DNA of 64,000 nucleotides, taken from Antedon mediterranea. Its lineage: Eukaryota > Echinodermata > Crinoidea > Comatulida > Antedonidae. Positions 49,062 to 58,924 of this stretch are shown piece after piece. The notes under the pieces are model-generated. The model saw only the letters and a program-made list of their open reading frames with translations, was not told where the DNA came from and searched no databases. The DNA is taken from positions 19,398,932 through 19,462,931 of the forward strand of contig NC_092679.1 of NCBI RefSeq assembly GCF_964355755.1, in the 5' to 3' direction. The position numbers and the translations under genes are program-made. Every line of letters starts with the position of its first letter. The stretch's first letter is position 1.

Positions 49062-52000
49062 CTGAAAGAAAAAAATAGTATTTTAATTTACGTCACAAAT
49101 ATATGAATGTAAAGTTGGCGCAATTAAATTTTTGAATAAACCAGAACTGAATTAATATGTGCGCGCAACCTCACAAGTTTCCTGTATATTAGGCCTAACG
49201 TGACCAGGTTTAAGATTAAAGGGATCAATGCAGTACCCATTTCCCCACCGTCCTTATCAACCTAATAATGGTGTATTTTTTGGAATTTTGACTTAATTTT
49301 AGTAAAAAGATAAATATTTTGGCACATATGGCGTTTCATACGTTATACTATTTGAGCTTGAATTTTCAGACATTTCGAAACGTCGACTGGTGGAATAACA
49401 TAAAAAGACAATAACTACAGACTTAGGGCAAGTCTACTGTTGATGGTACATGGTTGGGAATGGTGAGCTGGTAACCAATTTGATAGTGCAGATATTATAG
49501 GGCCTATAGTAGATGATGAATGTGGTACGGATAAATTGACACGTGTCATTTGTATATAAACTATGGTTGAAACGTACTGTTACGCCTACATGGAAAGTAG
49601 TTCCTTAATAGATGCTTAATTCACAATGGAGTAATAAAACGGAATTAAATGAAAAAAAAATGTCTTTGTAAACGTCATTATGAAAACAAACTCGGCTTTT
49701 AGGAGAAGATCGAAATTAACCACATCCGGAAATCAAATGGAAAATACGCGTTAGTTTAATTTCTTATGAAAAAAGAAGTAATTCAGGAAACCAAATTACC
49801 GATTGTATACTATCGATGATTTATTAAAGTACATCATTAATTTAATATTCACAAACAAATTTGATTAAATATAATAATTTTATTGTCTTATTCAAATTTT
49901 TCTTTTGAAGTATAAAAAGAAAATAAAGCTTTGTCTACACTATCAAACTTTATGCGACAAAAAAATGCGATGTGCTCATACAGGACTATGGTATGATGAT
50001 GTCATATCACTACCATATTTAGGTATATCACTACCATATTATTGAAATTGAAAAACAATACAAATCGTTGTCTACACTATAAAACATTATGTGACAAAAA
50101 TGTGATGTGCCCACATATATAGACATGATGATGTCTCGTTTCCATTTGGGTATATAGTAGGCCTACTTTTTTTTGTCCAACTAGCTTGTGATAGTGAAGA
50201 CAGAGCTTAAGGTTGTAATAAAAAGAAACTGCAAATGCTGTTTACTGTCACTAGACATAATACCGTACTAAAATCGGATGGGGATTGACGGTATATTAAT
50301 ATAGCATATACATATTTGGAACCGACGGATACGATTTCGGTAATAAATAACTGTTTATGTAGAGCATCTTGTCTATATGTGGGATTGCCACTTTTAAGAA
50401 GGATAGTGAATGAATTTGCTTATGGTTATCCTCGGCAATTTGCCTAAAATATATAAAAACAAAAACAAAAACAACTCAACATTCACCCGTTTCATACTCG
50501 TTCCCATTTTTTTACAATTGCAATTTTTTTAACAGTCTAAAACACTTTCCTAGAGTTGACAATGCTTTTAAGTTGATGATGAATCTTAGTATTTTTCTGG
50601 GTTATATTTCTGACCTTTCCGGAGTTTCTTTCAATTAAATATTTGTCAATACTAATGTTCTGTGCCAGTATTCGTTACACTACAGATGTGTATTTCAGAG
50701 AGGCCCGTAAAGAGCTGTTTGTACAATAACCATCATGTTTAATAATGATTTACTGACTTCTAGTATTGTTGTATTGATGTTTATGAGACTAGTTGGGTTA
50801 GTTTGTAATAAGCAGTAACCTATTTCACACATTTCTTGTGAAGCAGTAGGCCTAAAGATAAAATAAAGGGTTGTGCACACCATTATGCCTAAAATAGTAA
50901 GCTGGTAAATTTGCGAAATTTTATTTTATTTGTTTTTCGTGGGTGTCCCAAAACATCGGAAGCTGACAATTAGTGGTGCACTTACATATAGGCACAATAC
51001 GTATCACATATATACAAAGTGCAATACAAACAAAAGTGTCCCCCCGGTTAGGGGTGTCCCAAAGGAGGGAAACCCGCAATAGTACGCATTAAGCCGATTT
51101 TCCACTAGGCGAATTTGTTCGCGCGAATCGAAGGCGTCAGCTAATACGCATGCGTAGAGTATGATTTGGAAGATGTAAACATGAATACACATGCGTACAA
51201 GCTGGCGCTTTCGATTCGCGCGAACAAATTCGCCTAGTGGAAAATCGGCTTTAGGCGGATTTTCAAACATACAGTGTGTGCTTCCTACAATGACAGTGAC
51301 AAAAAAATGTATGTACCCATATATGGACATGATGATGTCATATCCCTACCATATTTAAGCATATCACTACCATATTTGGACACATCACACTTTTTTTGTC
51401 AAACTAGTTTGATAGGTAAAAGAAGCCAAATTGCGATGGGCAGGTCACATAGCAAGAAGAGAAGACAACAGAAAAGATTGACAGAATGGCAGACGAGAAT
51501 CGGTAAAAGAAGAGAAGGTAGACAAACACGCAGATGGAGGGGCGACATCATATCTTATACAGGTACAACTTGTAGGACAGCACAGAACAGAAAGAAATGT
51601 GGGAAAGGCTTGAGGAGGGCTACATACGACAGGGGCAGTGATGTTGCTAAACCCAGAGCTTATGGGGTCCCTAAGCAGTGCCCAGAGGAACAGGCAATAG
51701 AATATGCCGAAAAAAAAGCTAAGAAGCTCGAGTCCTCCAGCGTTGAAGGGCCACTTTGGGTCCAGGCTAAACCAGGGGGCCTCATGCCTCTGCGTTACGC
51801 CACTGGCACAGTGGATGATAGAGCCGAGGTAAGTGACGGCTTCTACTGTATCATGACTCGACGTTTCGATTTGACATTTTTACTGTGCTTTATTTTTGTC
51901 ATAGATCTTTTTATATAACTCGTTCATGGTTTTAAATTACCTTTCTAAGAGAACTATAAAAAGCACTAGTTTGTTTATTGAATAAACTATGCACCACTGT

Positions 52001-54906
52001 ATTAGAAACAAAACTCAATTCTCGTTCTATATACATAGTATTAATAGATAGTGACTATTTTTTATGATAACAGATTTACTCTATTTTGATTTGTGCAATT
52101 GCGAAGTTTTCGCTTTGTTTGTATCATTGTTATTGATAATTAAATAGAAACTATTAAAAAAAATGTGTTACTAGTAAAATGGATGAATAATTCGAATCGA
52201 GATTTTATTGTCACTGTCCAGTGGTCGTAACACGTTGCCATATAAGTGTGACGTTCACGACAAATGAGACCTTTTTCATAAAACGCTAATTAAATAAGAT
52301 AAACAAAATAACAATAATTCTAGACGTTTGTGGTTGTAGCAATATATACAAGAAAAACAATTATCAATCAAATTTGTTAGAGATGTCAATATTATGTATT
52401 CTACTTCGGAGAACTGTTTTTACGTTCATAGCACGTTTTTTGTTTTAGCTCACACTTCACACGTAAATCACGCATTAAATCGCGTAAAGCTTGGTTCCCA
52501 CTAGGACGCTTCGCAAGGACTAGTGGGAACCAATCGTAATTGTGTTTGCCCAGGATGTTTATATTATCATATGTTTGAGAGGATTACACTGGATCAATGT
52601 AAATTAAAGACACACTGTTTTATTGATCACGTGTACACTTAATGATCCATCATTTTGTGTCTTGACGTTTACTGTCATTTCCGCCAATACTTTAAGTCCC
52701 ATTATTAACACCATTACGAGACTCGCAAACCCACACCTATAATAAGCTCAGGGTGTTATTAACTGATTCCTCAACTCCAGCACTGACGTTGATTTACATT
52801 TAAATGTTGCTTGAGTCATTTAATTACAGTCCCAGCTACTTATGGTATTTCTGCGATAATTGGTATACGTGTGTTGCAAACATATCGTTTCAGGCGACCG
52901 TATATCAATCAATATCAATGCAAATTATGTTTGTATTCTATCATGCTGTCTCAATGATTCAAATTAACTGTCATTGAAAATAATAAATATTGGAATTTGA
53001 TTTTAATTTACGTGTGTTATTGGTATTAAGCTTGGTTCCCACTAGAACGTAACGCAAGGACGTAAACGCAACGCAAGCGTTTTAACCAATGACAAGCGAA
53101 GTTATAGACAGTTAAGCTTGGTTCCCACTAGAACGTAATGCAAGGACGTAAACGCAATGCAAGCGTTTTAACCAATGACAAGCGAAGTTATAGACAGTTA
53201 GCAATCACAAGCGAATAAGCCATCGCTTGTGATTGGTCAATTCACTTGCGTTGCGTTACGTCCTTCTTACGTCCGTCGCTAGTGGGAACCACGCTTTAAA
53301 TATAGTCGTATAGAAAATAACACTGTTTCAGGTGATTGCACACAAGCCATTACCGTCAATACTATTTTATATTCAATTAAATTTAAAAATCGAATGTACA
53401 ATATACAGTATTGTTCGATAAATCTTTTACGCGTGGCGTGCGAGTGAATTTCGAGGGCTAAAATTATGTGCTTTTCCCCTCACATACTATATATCATAGC
53501 AAAGACTTGTCAAACGGACGTAAGATAACTATTACTGAATAGTCAGTTATTTTATTTTAGTTTAAAACATGTATCTTAAAGGTAATTAAGAAGAATAACA
53601 TTTCTTTTATTTTATAAGATGAAATTCTTTTAATAGTAAAACTACTTCTCAATAATCTGAAAGCATGTTATTAAACAATAAAGCCGTAGATGACATTCAC
53701 TATAACGTGAGATTTTTTTTTAAGTAACCAAAAAGCTAAACAAAAAACATAAAAGTAAAAATATGGCGCCAGAGGCAAAATATAAAGCTCCCGTTACAAA
53801 TATTTCTTCCATAATCTTTGATGAAAATCATAAAAATTAGGATCATGAAAGAAAGACGAAAATCGACGAGAGAAATTTCGACCGACTTTTATTTAATTTA
53901 TTTCGTAATAAAAAAATACATAACAAAATAAAAAACTAAACAAAACAATGTTCAAAATCCAAAAGACTGGTTAAACAAAAAGCGAAGTGAATCACTGTCA
54001 AGTGGCTCACCAAAATGGAAAATGAAAAAAGAATAACATTCTTAAAAATGTATTGTCCCCCTGAAAAAATAATTCTTTAAAAAAAAAAATCATTTTTTTT
54101 AACAGGCCATTCTAATGTCACCTAATAGTTATTCACTTTGACCAAAAATTGGATCGAAAAAAACCAATTTTTTTAACTTTAACTTTATTCAACCTACAAA
54201 TAACCTATTATTATTAACTACAAAGTCCTATTAATTAATCTTCATTTTTCATGTTTTTGTGGAACAATACATCTTTAATATGAAACTGAGCAAGCTAATT
54301 TAGGCCTACTGTATCTTAAACCCCTTTTTTATTTTTAAATTTAAACAGAAAAGCTATGCAATTCAATTAATTTCATGGATATTAACTTTTACGTTAATTA
54401 TTGTATTTTGCTGGGTTATTTGACATGTTGTAAAATAGATCGACCAATAAGATTACAATTTATACAAGATAGATACATTATTTCAGGTAAAGTAGATCTA
54501 AATGCTACATATACGTATTTACATGTACATTGATAGCGGATTAGCAATTTGGGTATTATATCCATGACACGCCAGCATGAACTCAGGTTTACCCCTTCCA
54601 CAATGCTAAATCCTAAAACATATTAAATAATATTAAAAAGACACCTACGTTTACATAACCATTCAGTTCCACTTTAATCAAATTGAATAAGATTAAGATT
54701 CTTACCTCATTTGAGTTACAACGACCCCAGCATCCATGCACGTATATAACCTGGTCCTGGCACCCTGGCTTTGATGCTATATGTTTCATTTTTGTGTGTT
54801 TGAAACAGTCTGTCGTCGTGCTAGGATCTACAGAGTTCACTGTAGATATTAATACAAAAGGCAGCACGGCCAAAAAAGCATACAATCTTCGATGATCCAT
54901 TCGCAT
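48858..54906 (-). CDS. GPB5: GPB5 copy 2: GPB5-like hormone precursor lacking the last cysteine pair, two coding exons
   Basis: CDS = complement of 54906-54706 joined to 49061-48858, 134 aa. Signal peptide is about residues 1-25. Cysteines at 34, 49, 59, 63, 83, 98, 114 and 116 fall at exactly the same positions as the first eight of copy 1, with no insertion or deletion. GCWGRC, LEPPY and NCANGVDPTYTY are close to the vertebrate GPB5 forms, making this the copy most like human GPB5 in sequence. After CVC the chain runs into a Ser/Tyr-rich tail ending DNYV and lacks the two cysteines that form the C93-C100-type loop in beta subunits. No N-glycosylation sequon is seen. A cryptic GTATGT at the CVC codons could be a splice donor, in which case the true C-terminus would come from another exon; I see none. 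Confidence 0.83.
49275..49435 (+). repeat. Family-D repeat
   Basis: AGTAAAAAGATAAATATTTT, GGCACATATGGCGTTTCATA, end AGACTTAGGGCAAGTCT. Confidence 0.87.
49927..50207. mobile_element. Compound family-B MITE (two copies fused), TAA/TAA
   Basis: Outer TAA at 49924-49926 and 50208-50210. AGCTTTGTCTACACTATC starts the first copy; a second TTGTCTACACTATAAAAC start occurs at about 50069 inside. The final terminus is GATAGTGAAGACAGAGCT. It reads as two family-B copies joined, within a single outer target duplication. Confidence 0.8.
51092..51250. mobile_element. Palindromic MITE J, 159 bp, TTA/TTA
   Basis: About 41-bp perfect terminal inverted repeats, AGCCGATTTTCCACTAGGCG ... and complement, flanked by TTA at 51089-51091 and 51251-51253. 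Terminal spacing AGC-N8-CACTA matches families A and B. Arm identity makes it the youngest-looking insertion in the window. Confidence 0.92.
51283..51416. mobile_element. Family-B MITE remnant fused to a retrotransposon end
   Basis: GTGACAAAAAAATGTATGTA ... GACATGATGATGTCATATC ... TTTTTTGTCAAACTAGTTTG, lacking both terminal AGCTCTGTC blocks. The join to the retrotransposon fragment is at 51416/51417. Confidence 0.8.
51417..51641 (+). pseudogene. Non-LTR retrotransposon ORF2 C-terminal fragment, frameshifted
   Basis: The conserved tail of many LINE reverse-transcriptase ORFs is visible in pieces: LRWAGHIARREDN at about 51431, then in a shifted frame LTEWQTRIGKRREGRQTRRW, then in a further frame MWERLEEGYIRQGQ ending at TGA 51639-51641. 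At least two frameshifts separate these, so it is dead. The 214-residue continuous frame 51274-51918 is a by-product crossing the MITE, this fragment and downstream sequence. Confidence 0.78.
51642..51860 (+). other. Unassigned GC-richer segment after the retrotransposon stop
   Basis: A locally GC-rich stretch, unlike the intron around it, open in the frame reading CPEEQAIEYAEKKAKKLE and KPGGLMPLRYATGTVDDRAE, followed by GAG|GTAAGT, a consensus donor, at about 51828. It may be the 3' UTR of the retrotransposon or another captured piece. No family recognised. Confidence 0.35.
52488..52536. mobile_element. Family-A MITE reduced to its termini, 49 bp, TAA/TAA
   Basis: AGCTTGGTTCCCACTAGGAC is followed almost at once by GGACTAGTGGGAACCAATCG. 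TAA at 52485-52487 and 52537-52539. The interior has been deleted, leaving a near-perfect hairpin. Confidence 0.88.
53029..53114. mobile_element. Family-A MITE, left half only
   Basis: TTA at 53026-53028, AGCTTGGTTCCCACTAGAAC ... ATAGACAG, cut exactly at the internal TTA (53112-53114), where the next copy begins. Confidence 0.88.
53115..53295. mobile_element. Family-A MITE, full copy, TTA/TTA
   Basis: AGCTTGGTTCCCACTAGAAC to CTAGTGGGAACCACGCT, with TTA at 53112-53114 and 53296-53298. It sits in the internal TTA of the preceding half copy; the outer right half is gone. Confidence 0.92.
54042..54278. mobile_element. Family-E element, TTAA/TTAA
   Basis: TTAAAAATGTATTGTCCCCC to GGAACAATACATCTTTAA; interior CACTTTGACCAAAAATTGGA. 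It lies in the GPB5 copy 2 intron. Confidence 0.85.
54706..54906 (-). other. GPB5: GPB5 copy 2 coding exon 1
   Basis: 201 bp, 67 codons, the same length as exon 1 of copy 1. The donor is GAG|GTAAGA. An acceptor (pyrimidine run then CCATTTAG) ends at 54919, so the exon probably begins at 54918, only 12 bases before the ATG, again implying an upstream non-coding exon. Two ATGs lie two codons apart (54906 and 54900); either gives a functional signal peptide. Confidence 0.8.
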
Positions 54907-54918
54907 AGTACTTCAGGC

Positions 54919-55965
54919 CTAAATGGAACAAAAAACACATTAAAGAATTCCCAGTTATACGCAACACTAAGTCTGTCGTGTGTCTAAGTACTGAAATTGC
55001 TGTTTCAATAAATCGCTCTCTTTGGTTCTGTATACGGCAGGTCATCCACGCATTAAGTGTAGATGTTATTATCACGCCAAACACGTTCAATATTCCCAGG
55101 CTATTTGAGATTACAAACTGTATATCACAAATTCTGTCAGATTCTGACCATATTTTCTGATAGTACAGAAACAAAATAAAGAATCTTAAAATACGATAGA
55201 GGTTAGGTTAGCAGTTTATTCATGCAGCAATGGCGTACCATATTGTACCTGAACAATTAAACCGTGTATATACTAATTTGAGTTTTTTTATAGACTGTTA
55301 AGTTCATTCAGACGTTATCCAATGATTGTTCCTGTTTCTTTTTTACATGTTACGTTACGTGGTGACTTTCTATTGGCTAAAAGTATTTTTCTGACTTTCA
55401 TGTTTTGTGCAACATATAAAATAAATGTATGTCATGCAATAATGTATTATACATGCGGTATCTCAACTAAAACGAGAATGTTTAGATTATGTTGTCATAA
55501 CTGCGCTGGCATGTATCAGGTTCAAGGCGCTAACAAACGAACGTTATACGCGTGTGTTCAAAAACTGATGTAATATTGTGTAATTATGTGTGTCTTGTGG
55601 TACTACTAACGAATCGCTTAAATCTTCATCATCTTAATTATTATGACAGTTAAAATGAAAATAAAATTAGTAGTTTGTAATGACAAACATTCACTTGACC
55701 TCTGACTTATTGTGACATTAAGTTTGTATGTCAATATCAGTACTTGATTTGTCTTTAGATGATTTATTAACTATACGTACATACTTACGGGCTTAATAAT
55801 GGCCCTATGTATCAGATATATCCATAGGCAAGTAAATGTAAAGACAACAGTGTCAACAGAGTGGATAAAGAATGATGCCATGGTAAAAGTTGAAGAGTGA
55901 TTAAAAGAAATGTAGACGTTGCTGGTTAGAGTCTACGCCTGCATACTATCCTCTGGAACAACCCT
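54919..55965. other. 5' flank of GPB5 copy 2
   Basis: An acceptor at 54919-54935 (minus) implies a non-coding exon upstream, not located. The plus frame 55322-55573 and minus frame 54821-55174 show no domain. Confidence 0.4.
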
Positions 55966-55970
55966 TTAAG

Positions 55971-56167
55971 CTTGGTTCCCCTTTATGACGTAACGAAAGG
56001 ACGTACATGTAATAAAAAGTCATTTGACGAATCAGAAACGACGAGAGTACAGATGATCCATCACTTGTTACTATTGCGTTTACGTCCCTCGTTACGTTAC
56101 GTACGTTACGTTATGTCCTTCGTAACGTTATGTCCTTCGTTACGTTATCTCCTTCGTTACCAGGCTT
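55971..56167. mobile_element. Family-A MITE with 3' tandem expansion
   Basis: TTAAGCTTGGTTCCCCTTTA start. Near the 3' end the block TTCGT(A/T)ACGTTATGTCC is repeated about three times before ACCAGGCT. Confidence 0.82.
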
Positions 56168-56305
56168 TGCTGTCACATACACCAGTCTAGTTTGACAGTT
56201 GAGCTCGCGTTTTACTCGCAACAGTTGCGATGTCGATTGGCGCGTCGTGTATCATTGATCGTGTACATAAAATTACGTATCTCTGGAAATATTAAATAAC
56301 ATTAA

Positions 56306-56666
56306 AGCGTGGTTCCCACTAGCGACGCAACACAAGGACGTAACGCAACACAAGTGAATTGACCAATCACAAGCGATGGCTTAAGCGTGGTTCCCACTAG
56401 CGACGCAACGCAAGGACGTAAAGCAACGCAAGTGAATTGACCAATCACAAGCGATGGCTTATTCGCTTGTGATTGCTAACTGTCTATAACTTCGCTTGTC
56501 ATTGGTTAAAACGCTTGCGTTGCGTTTACGTCTTTGCGTTACGTTATAGTGGGAGACAAGCTTTATTCGCTTGTGATTGCTAACTGTCTATAACTTCGCT
56601 TATCATTGGTTAAAATGCTTGCGTTGCGTTTACGTCCTTGCGTTACGTTCTAGTGGGAACCAAGCT
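56306..56666. mobile_element. Family-A MITE (outer copy) interrupted by a second family-A MITE, TAA/TAA
   Basis: AGCGTGGTTCCCACTAGCGA to CTAGTGGGAACCAAGCT, with TAA at 56303-56305 and 56667-56669. Total 361 bp; removing the inner 179-bp copy and one TTA leaves exactly 179 bp, the normal length. Confidence 0.95.
56384..56562. mobile_element. Family-A MITE (inner copy), self-inserted, TTA/TTA
   Basis: 179 bp, AGCGTGGTTCCCACTAGCGA to GGGAGACAAGCT, flanked by TTA at 56381-56383 and 56563-56565. Intact copies read GATGGCTTATTCGC uninterrupted at this point, so the empty site is known. Confidence 0.95.
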
Positions 56667-56749
56667 TAACTAAATATAACTTATTGAGAATGTATAATAT
56701 ATTATATTGAATACAATATTACCGAACGTAAAACAACAGTTGAGTTCAA

Positions 56750-56815
56750 CTTTTGTATCATGTTGGTTCATTGTGTTCAAATTTTGTATCATGTTGGTTC
56801 ATTGTGTTCAAACTT
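56750..56815. repeat. 31-bp tandem duplication
   Basis: TTTTGTATCATGTTGGTTCA plus TTGTGTTCAAA occurs twice, near-identically. Confidence 0.9.
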
Positions 56816-57479
56816 TTGTTTAACTTCACATTTAATATACTTATATGTTACTTATATGTTGTATCTTTTTTTTAAGATGGTAGATGAAGATTAACCTGTT
56901 TGGTAGACGGACTAGATCGACTTGGAGACATAGTAGGCCTAAATGTAAGCTTTCAATGTTTGTAATTATGTGATTATTAGCTATTTACCAAAGAGGAATT
57001 ACTGGCTGGTTTTATAGTTCGTCATACATTCGCTAAAAATATGAAATTTAGTATTATTAGTCTTTTGAATTAGCATTTTTGTTTTTGTTTCGACTGCCAG
57101 AGTTCAAAGCTAATTAAAATGGACGTTGTATGAAACTGTAAGCAGGTTATCCAGTGCTACCATAGTAGCCACAGGAAGACTTGGGCATATTTAGATAGTA
57201 ATATGATAATTTTTGGGTTTCCAACTCCAGAAGTAAAAAAAAAGCAACTATACCTACCAAAACTATCGTATATCTTTTAGATATTGAACTCCTTTCTTTT
57301 ATTATTATTTGTTGTTTTTTTTAATGTATTTTTGTTTCTTTTCTGATAAAATCAATAACGAAATGTACATATTGTAACACAATATAGGGCCTAAAAGACT
57401 AAACTTAAAATCCCATTTTCAAAATGGTAACAAATAAGTATGGTGCTGTAAATACATTCTTATAAGAAACATTTAAAGA

Positions 57480-57560
57480 ACCTATGCATAATTGATCAGA
57501 TGTTTGACAAAGCACAATTACGTCAGAGTAGGGCAAACATCTGACCAATTACTTTACCTG
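57480..57560. repeat. Small inverted repeat, also present at 63266
   Basis: CAGATGTTTG and CAAACATCTG bracket a 40-bp loop. AGAGTAGGGCAAACATCTGA recurs at about 63265-63284. Confidence 0.55.
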
Positions 57561-57564
57561 ACGC

Positions 57565-58920
57565 AAAGCTCATTCGCATTAAACAATACATCACTATGCA
57601 AATCGCAATTGTTAGGCAAAATCGTTAAAAAAAATTGTTGAAGAGCTAAGTACATAATTATGTAAGTGTGTGGCTTGTGCGTCTAATCTCCAAAACGTTT
57701 ACTTTATTAAACGGATGTTTATTTGGTTAGTTTTCTATAATTTTTATAGAAAACAAGTAATATATAACGTCAGTCAAATTATATAGAATGACAATTAAAA
57801 CAATTTGGTTTTTTGCTGTCGGAAGTAGAGTAGATCACGTCTTGATTAATAGGATATGTAGAAATAAACCACTCAATAAAATTTGCGTCCTTAATTTTCT
57901 ATTATTAAAATTTATCATGCGAAGGCACAACAAGATTGAAGACCGATCATCAAAGGCGGGGCTGGGTTCTGAACTGATCTGTGTCTGAGCCGAGTAAAGC
58001 ATCAAACAATGTATGATTGATTGACTTGACAGAAAAACTGAACACAATAAGGAAAACTCTATTCTTTCGGCTTTCAATGAATACAACCTAAAGATTACCA
58101 CGCAGTTTACACGGCGCCAACGTAATAACGTACGATTGCCTGCGTAATTGGATTACGTTGGATGCTATTGTACCCAAATCAAGTGAAAATGTCGTAACAT
58201 GTATTATTTAATCCAATCAAATTCGTCCACTGCGATAACTTCAACAAAATTAGTGCCTACGTTAGCAATTAGAAAAATCTTGTTATTGGAATTTTATGCG
58301 ATTCCTCTGAGACTCATTGTGTATACTCCCTGAAAGTAGTATTGGGTTTAGAACGCCTTGCTTGCTAACGTCATCGAGTTCTATACAACCGTAGGGGTTA
58401 GGTTAAGTGGCAGGCGGTAGAAAATTGGCGGGATATACGAGATTTATTTTCATCAGTACTTTATATCGGTCATTATTTATTTTCGAATTAAATATAAAAG
58501 CAGATGATTTTAGGAAACATAAAAATGAAATATTTCACAAATACTCACAGAAAAATAGTTTTATTCGTTTTTATTACTTATGCAGGTGCAAACATTTCCG
58601 TTATACGATGTTATTTTAAAGTACCACCTGTGATTAATTAGTTACACATAATTATTGTATGTTATCAATGTAAATCAAACATCAAAATGAAGTTCAAGCG
58701 AGGTTTTATTTTTATTTTCAGCAGGCGGTTCGAATATTTAATATATAAACATGATTCAGTAACTGAAAAGTAATATAAAACGGTTATAATTGCATAAATT
58801 ATACTCTGCAGTTCTATGGTTTTAATTACTCTGTTTTGGTTAATTTCTTTCGACTAGACCTTTTTAGACCTGCTAGATTCTTGAAGTGTACGATTTTTAA
58901 TGAACAAAATAAACACTGTC
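57565..58920. other. Intergenic, nothing recognised
   Basis: Overlapping opposite-strand frames (57788-57988 and 57835-58101) without motifs. Confidence 0.45.
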
Positions 58921-58924
58921 GATG

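Larger units (their letters stand above)
49062..54705 (-). other. GPB5 copy 2 intron, 5.6 kb, packed with mobile elements
   Basis: Phase-0 GT-AG intron holding family D (49275-49435), compound family B (49927-50207), palindrome J (51092-51250), a family-B remnant joined to a retrotransposon end (51283-51641), family A (52488-52536, 53029-53295) and family E (54042-54278). About a quarter to a third of it is identifiable repeat. Confidence 0.65.

Noticed and set aside
51274-51918. 214-codon plus frame as an intact gene
   Set aside because: Crosses a MITE remnant and a retrotransposon end whose conserved residues sit in three different frames.
55322-55573. Cysteine-containing plus frame near GPB5 copy 2 as a fourth hormone exon
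   Set aside because: No CxGxC and CxC knot spacing, and on the opposite strand to copy 2.
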